DNA from: Bacteroidales bacterium
GTDB taxonomy: Bacteria; Bacteroidota; Bacteroidia; Bacteroidales; UBA932
Reading direction: 5' to 3'
Length of the DNA: 64,000 nt
Assembly (NCBI GenBank): GCA_017504965.1
Contig: JAFVQD010000006.1
Location: forward strand, 186,001 to 250,000
Shown here: in pieces, positions 1 through 8,039 of the stretch
Numbering within the stretch: the stretch's first letter is position 1
How the letters are laid out: each line of letters opens with the position of its first letter
Notes under the pieces: model-generated
The model's database searches: none
Told to the model about the DNA's origin: nothing
Seen by the model: only the letters and a program-made list of their open reading frames with translations
Program-made: the position numbers and the translations under genes

Positions 1-320
1 ACTCCCCCTGGTTTATGTGGACACCTGTAGGAGGTGACACCAGGATGAGAGGATACTATTACGGAAGATACCGAGACCGCAACACACTTATAGCCCAAAT
101 CGAGCTCAGACAGAAAATATACAAGTATCACGGAGCTGTCCTGTGGGGAGGCGCAGGGAATATCTTCCCCTCTTATCGTGAGATGGATCTGAAACAGACC
201 CTGCCAAACTACGGTATAGGATACCGCTTCGAGCTCGGACCACTTCTATTCAAACTGGATGCAGGATTCGGAAGAAAAGGGGAGTGGAGCATCCTTGCAG
301 GATTCAACCACGCATTCTGA
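1..320 (+). CDS. BamA/TamA-like outer-membrane barrel protein, C-terminal fragment
   Basis: Only the last ~105 residues are present; the reading frame is open from the window edge, so the gene starts upstream. The visible part has the loop signature GGDTRMRGYYYGRYRDRN, which resembles the loop-6 (V)RGF/Y region of Omp85-type surface antigen (D15) barrels, followed by alternating beta strands and an aromatic C-terminal end (…GFNHAF) as expected of an outer-membrane barrel. It probably assembles or secretes outer-membrane components, or is the barrel of a larger fusion. It converges on trkA with only six bases between the stop codons. An alternative is another Omp85 family member such as a patatin barrel; the window contains one at 31.1-33.5 kb. 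Confidence 0.7.
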   Translation, partial: SPWFMWTPVGGDTRMRGYYYGRYRDRNTLIAQIELRQKIYKYHGAVLWGGAGNIFPSYREMDLKQTLPNYGIGYRFELGPLLFKLDAGFGRKGEWSILAGFNHAF

Positions 321-326
321 CCCCCG

Positions 327-1673
327 CTATACGAAGAATTTGTCCACCTTTGAGACCACTGAAGGGTGGGCGAATACCACCACCTGGTCATATGGTTTGA
401 TCTGGGTATTCACATCGGCGATAAAACTGTCTTTCCCTCTGATATACCCACCTATAAGTGCATCCTCAGGGAATCCGAGAGAGCCGATCCTGTCGGTAGT
501 GATCTTGCTGTTCTGAGGGACTATAAACTCAAGCACCTCCGCATCTGTACCACTGAGCACCTTGATCGAGCGAACTTTGTTTGATAGGGTAAAACGGAAG
601 ATTCTACCCGCTGTGATGAGTTTTTTGTTTATAACCGCATCCACACCCATACTCTCAGCCACCTTTATATATTCGAAGTTCTCCACCTCCGCGATTACCT
701 TGGGGACACCCATCTTCTTGGCCATCACACAAGATAAGATATTGGTCTCTGAGCTGCTGGTCACCGCCACAAATGCATCGCACGAACGGACATCTTCATC
801 TATCAGAACATCCGAATTGCGACCGTCACCATTGATCACGAGTGTCTTGTTAAGATTTTGGGAGAGGACCTCACATCTTTCAGGTCTGAGCTCCACTATC
901 TTCACACTCTCCAGAGATTTTTCCAGTTTGGCAGCCACCATCTCCCCGATTCTCCCTCCACCGAGGACCATAAGGTTCTTGACCGATACGGTCTCTCTCC
1001 CGGAGAGGGCAAGAGCCTCTTCCACGCCACTCTTCTGTGTCACCACGAAGACTATATCGTTAACCTTGAATTTGGTCTCCCTTTTAGGGATGATGGTCTC
1101 TTCTCCTCTGGAGATGGCCACTATCTTGAACTTGAGATTCTCTCCCGAATAGTAGTCACCCATCGTCTTATCCACGATAGGGGCACCATCTTCCACTCTG
1201 AAAGATACCATCTGGAGCTTTCCGTGCGAGTAGTCCATAAACTCCGAAGTAGCTGTCTGCTTGAGAAGATTGATAATCTCATTTGCAGCGATCTTCTCCG
1301 GATAGAAAAGGGAGTCGATCCCCAGCTCTGTGAAGAGGAGTTTGTTCTCACTGGTCTGGTACTCTTCGTTATTTATACGGGCAGTAACCTTCTTGGCTCC
1401 CAGTTTTTTTGCCAGCAGGGCACTCACCAGATTCACATCCTGCTCGTGCGCAGGGCTCACCGCTATGAACAGGTCTGCCGATGCCACCCCTGCCTCTACA
1501 AGTGTAGCAATAGAGGTAGGATGACCCTGTATAGTGATGATATCAGCCCCCTCTGACGCTCTGTCGAGCCTCTCCTCACTCTCATCAATAACCACTATCT
1601 CGTGTCTTTCAAAACTCAACATTTTGGCCAAGTGACTACCCACTTCACCAGCTCCTGCCAAGACTATTTTCAT
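327..1673 (-). CDS. trkA: Trk potassium uptake system NAD-binding protein TrkA
   Basis: Peripheral cytoplasmic regulator of the Trk/Ktr K+ channel. The 448-residue protein has two tandem RCK units: a Rossmann RCK_N domain starting with GAGEVGSHLAKML (residues ~7-19), an RCK_C domain (~135-225), a second Rossmann domain starting LGGGRIGEMVA (~237), and a second RCK_C (~365-448). Length and double architecture are typical of full TrkA. No trkH membrane partner lies in the window; it may sit elsewhere, since the plus-strand gene on the other side is unrelated. A TATATTTG element lies 25 bases upstream of the ATG, so the gene probably has its own promoter. Confidence 0.95.
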   Translation of the reverse strand: MKIVLAGAGEVGSHLAKMLSFERHEIVVIDESEERLDRASEGADIITIQGHPTSIATLVEAGVASADLFIAVSPAHEQDVNLVSALLAKKLGAKKVTARINNEEYQTSENKLLFTELGIDSLFYPEKIAANEIINLLKQTATSEFMDYSHGKLQMVSFRVEDGAPIVDKTMGDYYSGENLKFKIVAISRGEETIIPKRETKFKVNDIVFVVTQKSGVEEALALSGRETVSVKNLMVLGGGRIGEMVAAKLEKSLESVKIVELRPERCEVLSQNLNKTLVINGDGRNSDVLIDEDVRSCDAFVAVTSSSETNILSCVMAKKMGVPKVIAEVENFEYIKVAESMGVDAVINKKLITAGRIFRFTLSNKVRSIKVLSGTDAEVLEFIVPQNSKITTDRIGSLGFPEDALIGGYIRGKDSFIADVNTQIKPYDQVVVFAHPSVVSKVDKFFV

Positions 1674-1698
1674 ACCGGTAAATATTAATATTAAAGTA

Positions 1699-1706
1699 CA
1701 AATATA
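1699..1706 (-). promoter_or_regulatory. -7 promoter element of trkA
   Basis: TATATTTG on the minus strand matches the Bacteroidetes -7 consensus TAnnTTTG and lies 25 bases before the trkA ATG. No clear -33 TTTG was seen; a terminator hairpin occupies the space upstream. Confidence 0.5.
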
Positions 1707-1712
1707 ACAAAA

Positions 1713-1735
1713 AGAGACTGCACTTCGCAGTCTCT
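1713..1735 (-). terminator. Rho-independent terminator after the DUF2795-type gene
   Basis: Nine-base-pair perfect stem AGAGACTGC/GCAGTCTCT with a five-base loop, followed on the minus strand by a run of T residues. It separates the small acidic protein gene from trkA. Confidence 0.8.
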
Positions 1736-1742
1736 CCTATTT

Positions 1743-1964
1743 TTAATACTCATCTTCGTTGAAGAAGAAGTCCTCTTTACTTGGATAGTCAGGCCAGATG
1801 TCTTCGATGCTGTCATAGGTCTCACCATCATCTTCCAAATCCTCAAGATTTTCGATCACCTCAAGTGGTGCTCCTGAACGGGTAGCGTAGTCAATCAACT
1901 CATCTTTGGTTGCTGGCCAAGGAGCATCTTCAAGCTTAGATGCAAGTTCAAGTGTCCAATACAT
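1743..1964 (-). CDS. Small acidic DUF2795-type protein
   Basis: A 73-residue protein with no signal peptide or membrane segment. Its first half (YWTLELASKLEDAPWPATK…ELIDYATRSGAPLEVIENL) resembles DUF2795 proteins common in Bacteroidetes; the second half is very acidic (many D and E) and ends in FFFNEDEY. The function of this family is not known. It is a monocistronic gene: a TATATTTG promoter element lies ~50 bases upstream and a strong terminator directly downstream. The acidic tail might mediate binding to a basic partner, but that is inference. Confidence 0.8.
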   Translation of the reverse strand: MYWTLELASKLEDAPWPATKDELIDYATRSGAPLEVIENLEDLEDDGETYDSIEDIWPDYPSKEDFFFNEDEY

Positions 1965-2013
1965 AATTTCTTTATAATTAAAACGTTATTATATACTCCG
2001 TTAATTGGGGGCG

Positions 2014-2021
2014 CAAATATA
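2014..2021 (-). promoter_or_regulatory. -7 promoter element of the DUF2795-type gene
   Basis: TATATTTG on the minus strand (TAnnTTTG consensus), 49 bases before the ATG. No good -33 element was recognised. Confidence 0.4.
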
Positions 2022-2033
2022 TATAATAATTCG

Positions 2034-2567
2034 TTATGGCAGCCAAAAATCTTCAGAAATATTGTTTTTGTGACACTGGTATCTGGCGAGGGTGAAGAAG
2101 AAGTCAGAAAGTCTGTTCAAATATTTGATAGTAAGAGATATCTCATCATTCTTCTCCTCTATGCCGATAGATGATCTCTCTGCCCTGCGGCACACGGTCC
2201 TGATGACGTGACACAAGGAAGCTGCACGCGGAGCAGCAGGGAGCACAAATGCAGTCTGAGGGGGCATCTGCGATGTCATATCGTCGATAAGTCCTTCGAG
2301 ATAATCTATTTCGCAAGGGTCGAAATTCTTGAGCTGCCTCCTGCCGTCAGATGAGAGGTGGGCAGAGCCCAGCATCAGACACTCCTGTATCCTCCGGAGC
2401 AACTCATCGTCCTGAGGAAGCTCACATCTGAGCAAACCGATATATGAGATAAGTTCATCCACATCTCCATAAGCATCCACCCTCGGGTGGTTTTTGGCCA
2501 CTCTGGTACCTCCGCAGAGGGAGGTGGTCCCGGCATCACCTGTCTTGGTATAAATTTTCATTGACAT
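2034..2567 (-). CDS. pduO: ATP:cob(I)alamin adenosyltransferase, PduO type
   Basis: Transfers the adenosyl group of ATP to cob(I)alamin to form adenosylcobalamin in the cytosol. The 177-residue protein carries the family N-terminal motif [13 protein letters not shown] (residues ~7-19), the [15 protein letters not shown] region, and the ATP/cobalamin-binding arginine helix CRRAERSS near residue 130. The usual PGG before this helix reads PAAPRAAS here, a small departure. The start is ATG at 2567; a second ATG two codons in is possible. It overlaps the end of the upstream ABC ATPase gene by ten bases, so the two are probably translated from one mRNA. The adenosylated cofactor would serve B12-dependent mutases outside this window. 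Confidence 0.9.
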   Translation of the reverse strand: MSMKIYTKTGDAGTTSLCGGTRVAKNHPRVDAYGDVDELISYIGLLRCELPQDDELLRRIQECLMLGSAHLSSDGRRQLKNFDPCEIDYLEGLIDDMTSQMPPQTAFVLPAAPRAASLCHVIRTVCRRAERSSIGIEEKNDEISLTIKYLNRLSDFFFTLARYQCHKNNISEDFWLP

Positions 2568-3259
2568 ATGTTTTTTATCCTTTTATCTGAAAAAATCTTT
2601 CCATCTTTCAATGTGATGATCCTATGCGCATACTGTGCAATATCATCTTCGTGTGTCACGAGTATCACCGTATTGCCGCAGGCGTGAATCTCATCCAGAA
2701 GGGACATTATCTCGTATGAGGTCTTCGAATCAAGATTGCCGGTAGGCTCGTCCGCGAGGATTATGGAAGGATGGTTCACTATCGCTCTGGCGATGGCTAC
2801 CCTCTGCCGCTGTCCACCCGAAAGCTGATTCGGAAGATGGGCTTCCCTATCCTCCAGCCCCACCTTCCGGAGCGCCTCACGGGCTCTTGTCTCCCGCTCC
2901 CGAGGGGTGCACCCTGCATACATCAGAGGAAGTGCCACATTCTCCAGAGCGGTATAGCGGGGGAGCAGATTGAAAGATTGGAAGACAAACCCTATCTCCC
3001 TGTTCCTCACACCTGCCAACTCTCCCTCCATCTTCAGGACATCCTCCCCGTTCAGGAAATAACTCCCTGCCGTAGGGACATCCAGACATCCCAGGATGTT
3101 CATCATCGTCGATTTTCCAGACCCGGAGGGGCCCATAATGGCGACATACTCATTTTCCAATACAGACAGGTCCACACCATCCAGTGCCCTCACCTGCTGT
3201 TCTCCCACACGGTAGACTTTTTCCAACCCCTCTACCCTGATAATCTCCTTTTCCTTCAT
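2558..3259 (-). CDS. ABC transporter ATP-binding protein, LolD/MacB type
   Basis: A 233-residue single nucleotide-binding domain: Walker [10 protein letters not shown] (~residues 45-53), Q-loop [16 protein letters not shown], signature [14 protein letters not shown], Walker [13 protein letters not shown] and a switch histidine in VTHE. These features, especially [11 protein letters not shown], place it with the LolD/MacB/FtsE-like ATPases that drive lipoprotein release, macrolide or peptide export. The ATG at 3259 is preferred over an in-frame GTG one codon upstream. No permease gene is adjacent; the only partner in the transcript is the adenosyltransferase, with which it overlaps by ten bases. 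The permease must therefore be elsewhere, and the transported substrate cannot be told. Confidence 0.9.
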   Translation of the reverse strand: MKEKEIIRVEGLEKVYRVGEQQVRALDGVDLSVLENEYVAIMGPSGSGKSTMMNILGCLDVPTAGSYFLNGEDVLKMEGELAGVRNREIGFVFQSFNLLPRYTALENVALPLMYAGCTPRERETRAREALRKVGLEDREAHLPNQLSGGQRQRVAIARAIVNHPSIILADEPTGNLDSKTSYEIMSLLDEIHACGNTVILVTHEDDIAQYAHRIITLKDGKIFSDKRIKNICQ

Positions 3260-3293
3260 CACAAATCTTTTAAACCTCTAAAATACGAAATAG

Positions 3294-3325
3294 TTGGCAC
3301 TTGTCAACACTTTTGCCTACATTTG
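3294..3325 (+). promoter_or_regulatory. folE promoter
   Basis: TTG (3294-3296), 21 bases, then TACATTTG (3318-3325): a good match to the Bacteroidetes -33/-7 arrangement. The folE ATG follows 17 bases later, so the leader would be about 10 nucleotides. Confidence 0.6.
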
Positions 3326-3342
3326 TCACCAAAGAATGAGTT

Positions 3343-3954
3343 ATGGCATACAAAAAGATAGACAATTACGATCTCCAGACCACCGAGGAGCTGGCACAAA
3401 TCTATAAAAAGTCACTGGAACTTCTGGGGGAAGACCCTGATCGCGAAGGGCTAATCAAGACACCAGAGAGGGTAGCCAAATCGATGCAGTTCCTGACCCA
3501 GGGATACTCTCAGGATGGAAGCGAGATCCTCCGTTCTGCTATGTTTAAAGAGGAGTACAGGCAGATGGTGATTGTAAAGGATATAGAGCTGTACTCACTA
3601 TGTGAGCACCACCTTCTCCCATTCTACGGAAAGGCACACGTGGCATATATCCCTAACGGATACATCACAGGACTGAGCAAGATAGCGAGGGTCGTGGAGT
3701 GCTTTGCCAGAAGGCTCCAGGTACAGGAGAGGCTGACCGTACAGATCAGGGACTGCATCCAGGAGACACTTAACCCTCTGGGGGTAGCTGTGGTCATCGA
3801 GGCTTCACATATGTGTATGCAGATAAGGGGTGTCCAGAAGCAGAACTCTGTCACCACCACATCGGCATTTACAGGTGCATTCCTTAAAGATGTCCGTACC
3901 AGAAGTGAATTTATGAACCTTATCGGGGTGAATCTCCACTCTGCTCACCTGTAG
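3343..3954 (+). CDS. folE: GTP cyclohydrolase I
   Basis: Converts GTP to 7,8-dihydroneopterin triphosphate, the first step of tetrahydrofolate synthesis, as a cytosolic homodecamer. The 203 residues include [12 protein letters not shown], the zinc and active-site motif [18 protein letters not shown] (residues ~86-103), [19 protein letters not shown], and HMCMQIRG with the second zinc cysteine. All expected catalytic residues are visible and the length is normal. It is transcribed alone from a promoter directly upstream, and its 3' end overlaps the convergent CCA-adding enzyme gene by 35 bases, so the two transcripts are antisense to each other at their ends. Confidence 0.97.
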   Translation: MAYKKIDNYDLQTTEELAQIYKKSLELLGEDPDREGLIKTPERVAKSMQFLTQGYSQDGSEILRSAMFKEEYRQMVIVKDIELYSLCEHHLLPFYGKAHVAYIPNGYITGLSKIARVVECFARRLQVQERLTVQIRDCIQETLNPLGVAVVIEASHMCMQIRGVQKQNSVTTTSAFTGAFLKDVRTRSEFMNLIGVNLHSAHL

Positions 3955-5422
3955 CAGCGGGTGCTCCACCTTTGACAAGTCCCATATCGGCCGCTTTCTG
4001 CTCCATCAGGGCGTAAGCGGCTTCATAATTGTTTTCGATGACGCCATCCAGTATGGCGTTTTTCACATACTCTTTTATCTCACCTATCAGATTACAGGGT
4101 GGAATATTGTATACCTCCATCACCAGATCTCCGGTAATAGGGTTTTTGAAGTTTCTGTATTCATCTTTCTCCTCCACCTCTTTCATCTTCTGTTTGACAA
4201 GCTCGAAGTTCTTCTTGTGGCGCGCCACAGTCTTGTCATTTTTGGATGTGATATCGGCACTGCACAGAAGCATAAGGTCATCTATATCCTCTCCGGCATC
4301 AAAAAGGAGTCTTCTCACAGCAGAATCTGTCACCTGATCGTCCACCAGAGATATCGGACGCAGGTGGAGCTGCACCATCTTCTGCACATATTTCATCTTC
4401 TCATTAAGGGGCATCTTCAGGTGCTTGAACACACCGGGAATCATCTTTCCCCCTACAAAATCGTGGCTATGGAAAGTCCAGCCAATCCCCTCTTCGAACC
4501 TTTTGGTGGATGGCTTCCCTATATCGTGAAGAAGTGCTGCCCAGAGGAGCCACAGCTCCTCTACGGCCCTATTCTCCTTCTGCTCGACGGGCCTTTGTCG
4601 GATAAGTTCGGCCACATTGTCGACCACCTGAAGGGAGTGGTAGAAATTATCTTTATGGCCACGCCCCTCCACAGTCTCCACACCTTTCAGATTTGTCACC
4701 TGAGGGAGGATAAGTTCCAGAAGGGTGGCATCATCAAGGAGTTTGAGCCCTACAGAAGGCTTGGGTGAAAGGAGAATCTTGTTCAACTCTTCATTTATCC
4801 TCTCGATCGAAAGAATTGCCAGCCTCGCCCTATTCCTCTTGATCGACTCGAAAGACTCAGGAAGTATCTCAAATGAGAGCTGCGATGCAAACCTTATGGC
4901 CCTTATCATCCTAAGAGGATCATCGCTGTATGTGGTATCGGGATCGAGCGGAGTCCTTATGAGTTTGCGCGAGATGTCGCCCAAACCGTCAAAAGGGTCC
5001 ACCAATTCCCCGAAATTCTCTTTCTGCAGGGAGAAAGACATCGCATTTATGGTAAAATCTCTCCTCTCCTGATCCTCTCTCAGCGTCCCGTCCTCCACAA
5101 TAGGCTTTCTGGAATCTGCCCTATATGACTCCTTACGGGCACCCACGAACTCCACTTCCAGCCCTTTCGACTTGATCATAGCCGTACCGAAACGTTTAAA
5201 AACACTTACCCTGCATCTCAGCCTTTTCGCCACAGCCTCGGCCAAAGCGATACCGCTCCCCTCCACCACTACATCGATATCATTACAGGGTCTCCCCAGG
5301 ATACAGTCCCTCACATATCCTCCGATCACGAATGCCCTCACACCCAGAGCTTCTGCCTCCTGTGAGATGGTATCAAAAATTCTGTGTTTTAAAAATCTGC
5401 TGTAATTCTCCACGCTGCCCAT
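3920..5422 (-). CDS. cca: CCA tRNA nucleotidyltransferase with HD domain
   Basis: Adds or repairs the 3'-CCA of tRNAs; both tRNA genes in this window lack an encoded CCA, so such an enzyme is needed. The 500-residue protein has the class II nucleotidyltransferase head ([20 protein letters not shown], residues ~34-53, with the DxD metal pair), the RRDFTINAM motif (~119-127), a poly(A) polymerase neck region, and an HD phosphohydrolase domain ([17 protein letters not shown] near residue 300). A low-complexity tail follows ([15 protein letters not shown]). The gene follows the HsdR_N-domain gene by two bases, suggesting one operon, and overlaps the 3' end of folE by 35 bases. Confidence 0.93.
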   Translation of the reverse strand: MGSVENYSRFLKHRIFDTISQEAEALGVRAFVIGGYVRDCILGRPCNDIDVVVEGSGIALAEAVAKRLRCRVSVFKRFGTAMIKSKGLEVEFVGARKESYRADSRKPIVEDGTLREDQERRDFTINAMSFSLQKENFGELVDPFDGLGDISRKLIRTPLDPDTTYSDDPLRMIRAIRFASQLSFEILPESFESIKRNRARLAILSIERINEELNKILLSPKPSVGLKLLDDATLLELILPQVTNLKGVETVEGRGHKDNFYHSLQVVDNVAELIRQRPVEQKENRAVEELWLLWAALLHDIGKPSTKRFEEGIGWTFHSHDFVGGKMIPGVFKHLKMPLNEKMKYVQKMVQLHLRPISLVDDQVTDSAVRRLLFDAGEDIDDLMLLCSADITSKNDKTVARHKKNFELVKQKMKEVEEKDEYRNFKNPITGDLVMEVYNIPPCNLIGEIKEYVKNAILDGVIENNYEAAYALMEQKAADMGLVKGGAPAATGEQSGDSPR

Positions 5423-5424
5423 AA

Positions 5425-5817
5425 TTATTTTATCTCTGTCATATCTGAAATGGCCTCATACTCACTGCTCCCATCTCTCCTCCGGTAACCGCAGAGCGAG
5501 ACCCCATTTGTAAACAATATATATTTGACATTCAGACTTCTGTTGTATCTGATCCCCTGCTCTATCACCTCTCTGTCTATCTCCACACTTGGAGCTTTGC
5601 ACTCTACCAGAAGCTTTATCTCCCTATTCTTGTCAAACACCACTATATCAGCCCTGTACTGAAGTCCGTTATATTTGAACGAGTACTCCGACATCATCAG
5701 ATTAAGTGAGAATCCGAGCCTGACATTAAGCCATACTATCATCTTCTGCCTCACCTCCTCCTCGGGGGTCATTGCCACCTCTTTCCTCCTCAACGGGTCA
5801 TATATGGTCTGCCTCAT
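5425..5817 (-). CDS. HsdR N-terminal-domain (restriction-endonuclease-fold) small protein
   Basis: About 130 residues, corresponding only to the N-terminal nuclease-like domain of type I restriction subunit R (HSDR_N). Visible core: a predicted PD-(D/E)xK site with YRADIVVFD (the D) and LLVECKAPS (the ExK) about 20 residues later, preceded by an EVRQKMIVWL helix. There is no helicase part and no hsdM or hsdS nearby, so it is not a complete restriction system. This stand-alone protein is often found next to holA in Bacteroidetes (family knowledge); here it is divergent from holA. The ATG at 5817 is preferred over an upstream TTG. Its role is unknown; it might be a DNA-repair or RNA nuclease. 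Confidence 0.8.
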   Translation of the reverse strand: MRQTIYDPLRRKEVAMTPEEEVRQKMIVWLNVRLGFSLNLMMSEYSFKYNGLQYRADIVVFDKNREIKLLVECKAPSVEIDREVIEQGIRYNRSLNVKYILFTNGVSLCGYRRRDGSSEYEAISDMTEIK

Positions 5818-5842
5818 ACTCAAGTCCAAAATTTATATTCAT

Positions 5843-5850
5843 CAAATATA
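5843..5850 (-). promoter_or_regulatory. -7 promoter element of the HsdR_N-cca operon
   Basis: TATATTTG on the minus strand, 25 bases before the ATG at 5817. It lies back-to-back with the holA element at 5862-5869. Confidence 0.45.
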
Positions 5851-5861
5851 AGAATAATTTG

Positions 5862-5869
5862 TAAATTTG
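5862..5869 (+). promoter_or_regulatory. -7 promoter element of holA, four bases before the ATG
   Basis: TAAATTTG matches TAnnTTTG and leaves only four bases before the holA start codon, implying a leaderless or nearly leaderless mRNA. No -33 TTTG was recognised. Confidence 0.5.
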
Positions 5870-5873
5870 TCCT

Positions 5874-6914
5874 ATGGCAAAACAAAAAGCACCGGACACA
5901 CTCGAACAGTTCAAGTCGATCAAGAGCCGTATACTTGGCGGCACCTTCTCCCCATTCTACCTCCTTATGGGGGAGGAGCCCTATTACGTGGACAAGGTGC
6001 TTGAGCTCATCACAGAGCAGGCCCTTGAACCTTTTGAGAGGGATTTCAACCAATACACCCTCTACGCTACAGACACCACCCCCCGCGAGATCACCGACAT
6101 CTGCAGCCGCTTCCCTATGATGGCCCAGAGACAGCTGGTCATCGTGAAAGAGGCACAGTCGCTGAAAAAAACCGAGGAGTTAATCCCTTACCTCGAAAAC
6201 CCGGTGGCCACCACAGTCCTGGTCCTCTGCTTCAATGGGAAAAATGCCGATAAGAGGACCTCATTCTACAAAACTGCGACCAAATACGGCTGCATCTTCG
6301 AATCTGCCAAGCTTGCAGAGGAGGGTGTCCCCAAATGGATAGAGCAATACCTCAAATCGTTCGGCAAAAGTATCGACGGCGATGCCGCAATGCTGATAGC
6401 TGAGTGCGCCGGGAACGACCTCCGGAAGATAGTTCTGGAGGTGGACAAACTGATAAAGTCTCTCCCGGAAAAGAGTGTGAATATCACCGCAGCAGATGTG
6501 GAGAAGATCATCGGGATCAGCAGGGAGTTCAACATCACCGAACTCACCAATGCCATAGCCTACGGCAATGCCGCCAAGGCGTTCAAGATAGCATACTACT
6601 TCGGAGAGTCTCCAAAACAATACCCCCTCCCCAAAACTTTGGGATTCCTCTTTTTCTTTTTCTGGAAACTTGAGCAGATCCACGCATACACATTGCAGTC
6701 AACCAGACCATCCCTCCAGGAGGCTGCATCGCAGGCAGGGCTCTACTACCGCACCGCCACCTCCTATATTGCGGCAGCGCAGAGATACCCCCTCCGCAAG
6801 ACTATGAGGATCATCTCCTCTCTGAAAGAGTGCGATATGAAAAGCAAAAGCAACTCCAGAGGCTCCGCCACAGAGGGGGAGCTGCTCATAGAGTTGCTCG
6901 GTAAAATATTCTGA
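5874..6914 (+). CDS. holA: DNA polymerase III delta subunit
   Basis: Clamp-loader subunit that opens the sliding clamp during replication. The 346-residue protein has the N-terminal LLMGEEPYYVDKVLELI segment (~residues 27-43) typical of HolA, an AAA+-like fold with ATTVLVLCFNGKNADKRT (~101-118), and the helical C-terminal clamp-loader collar (ISREFNITELTNAIAYG… near 218). Length is normal. It is transcribed alone, divergent from the HsdR_N gene, and converges on alr with seven bases between the stops. The promoter element sits four bases from the ATG. Confidence 0.93.
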   Translation: MAKQKAPDTLEQFKSIKSRILGGTFSPFYLLMGEEPYYVDKVLELITEQALEPFERDFNQYTLYATDTTPREITDICSRFPMMAQRQLVIVKEAQSLKKTEELIPYLENPVATTVLVLCFNGKNADKRTSFYKTATKYGCIFESAKLAEEGVPKWIEQYLKSFGKSIDGDAAMLIAECAGNDLRKIVLEVDKLIKSLPEKSVNITAADVEKIIGISREFNITELTNAIAYGNAAKAFKIAYYFGESPKQYPLPKTLGFLFFFFWKLEQIHAYTLQSTRPSLQEAASQAGLYYRTATSYIAAAQRYPLRKTMRIISSLKECDMKSKSNSRGSATEGELLIELLGKIF

Positions 6915-6921
6915 TACCCTT

Positions 6922-8037
6922 TTAGATACCTGTCACTACCCTCTTCACTCTGGCTGGAACAGAGGTGTAGATCTCGTATGGAATGGTATCCAGGATGGCT
7001 GCCAGATCATTTGCTGTAGGGTTATCACCAAAGATAGTAACGGTATCACCCACTTTGGCATCGATACCTGTAATATCGATCATACACATATCCATACATA
7101 CATTTCCGATAGTGGGGCACAAGTGTCCGTTTACCTCAAACGATGCCGCTCCACGGCTGAGGTGTCTGTTGATACCATCAGCATACCCTACAGGGATGGT
7201 AGCGATAGTCTTCCCATCAGGGCCGAGTTTGCCGTGACGGCCGTAACCGACAGTACCGTCATTGGGTCCGAGGGTCTTGATCTGCACTATAGGGCATCTG
7301 TAGAATGCGGATGGCTTCATGTTCTTGTCATCTACATAGCTGATGCCATAGATACCGATACCAAGACGGGCCATATCATACTGGTATTGGGGATATTTTT
7401 CTGCAAATCTCTCGATACCGGCAGAGTTGAATGCGTGTCTCATCGGCTTGTAAGGGATAGCTGAGAGGACATCATTTGTAAGTCTGTCGAAGAGTGACAG
7501 CTGACCAAGTGTAAACTCATCGTGTTCGGGGCTGTCAGCACCTGCCAAGTGTGTGTAGAACGATTTTGCCTCCACTTCGGGATGTGCGTTGAGGAAATCC
7601 TTAAGTGCAGGGAGCTCGTTCTCCATAAAGCCGAGACGGTGCATACCTGTGTCGAATTTTACGTGTACAGGGTATTTGCTTATACCCTGGCTCTTGAGAA
7701 CTTCTGAAAATTTCTGAAGAGAGGCCACATTTGGCATACCAGGCTCCAGACTGTATTCGATAACTTCAGGATACATCTCTGTACCTGCTGTGAGGATAAG
7801 GATAGGGAGTTTGATCCCACCCTGACGAAGTTCAATACCCTCCTTTACTGTAGCCACTGCGATATAATCTGCTCCGGCATCCTCCATTGCTTTGGCAAAA
7901 GGGACTGCACCGTGACCATAGGCATTGGCCTTGATAAGGATTAGAAGTTTGGTTTCAGGACGAAGTTTTGACCTGAAATAGCGATAGTTGTGAAGTACGT
8001 TTGGGATATGAATCTCAAGCTGAGCGTGTGGTACCAT
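6922..8037 (-). CDS. alr: Alanine racemase
   Basis: PLP enzyme interconverting L- and D-alanine to supply peptidoglycan precursors. The 371 residues include the PLP-lysine motif LILIKANAYGHGA (lysine near residue 34), the barrel strand motif KFDTGMHRLGF, and the C-terminal domain with catalytic tyrosine in VGYGRHGKLG and the conserved MCMIDITG. No N-terminal MurF fusion is present, although such fusions occur in Bacteroidetes. It starts two bases after the ettA stop codon, so it is probably the second gene of an ettA-alr operon, and it converges on holA. Confidence 0.96.
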   Translation of the reverse strand: MVPHAQLEIHIPNVLHNYRYFRSKLRPETKLLILIKANAYGHGAVPFAKAMEDAGADYIAVATVKEGIELRQGGIKLPILILTAGTEMYPEVIEYSLEPGMPNVASLQKFSEVLKSQGISKYPVHVKFDTGMHRLGFMENELPALKDFLNAHPEVEAKSFYTHLAGADSPEHDEFTLGQLSLFDRLTNDVLSAIPYKPMRHAFNSAGIERFAEKYPQYQYDMARLGIGIYGISYVDDKNMKPSAFYRCPIVQIKTLGPNDGTVGYGRHGKLGPDGKTIATIPVGYADGINRHLSRGAASFEVNGHLCPTIGNVCMDMCMIDITGIDAKVGDTVTIFGDNPTANDLAAILDTIPYEIYTSVPARVKRVVTGI

Positions 8038-8039
8038 AT

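Noticed and set aside
858-1556. Antisense ORF (232 codons) opposite trkA
   Set aside because: Fully inside trkA on the other strand with no recognisable domain; a shadow of the real gene.
5425-5817. Restriction-modification system
   Set aside because: Only an isolated HsdR N-terminal domain; no methylase, specificity subunit or helicase in the neighbourhood.
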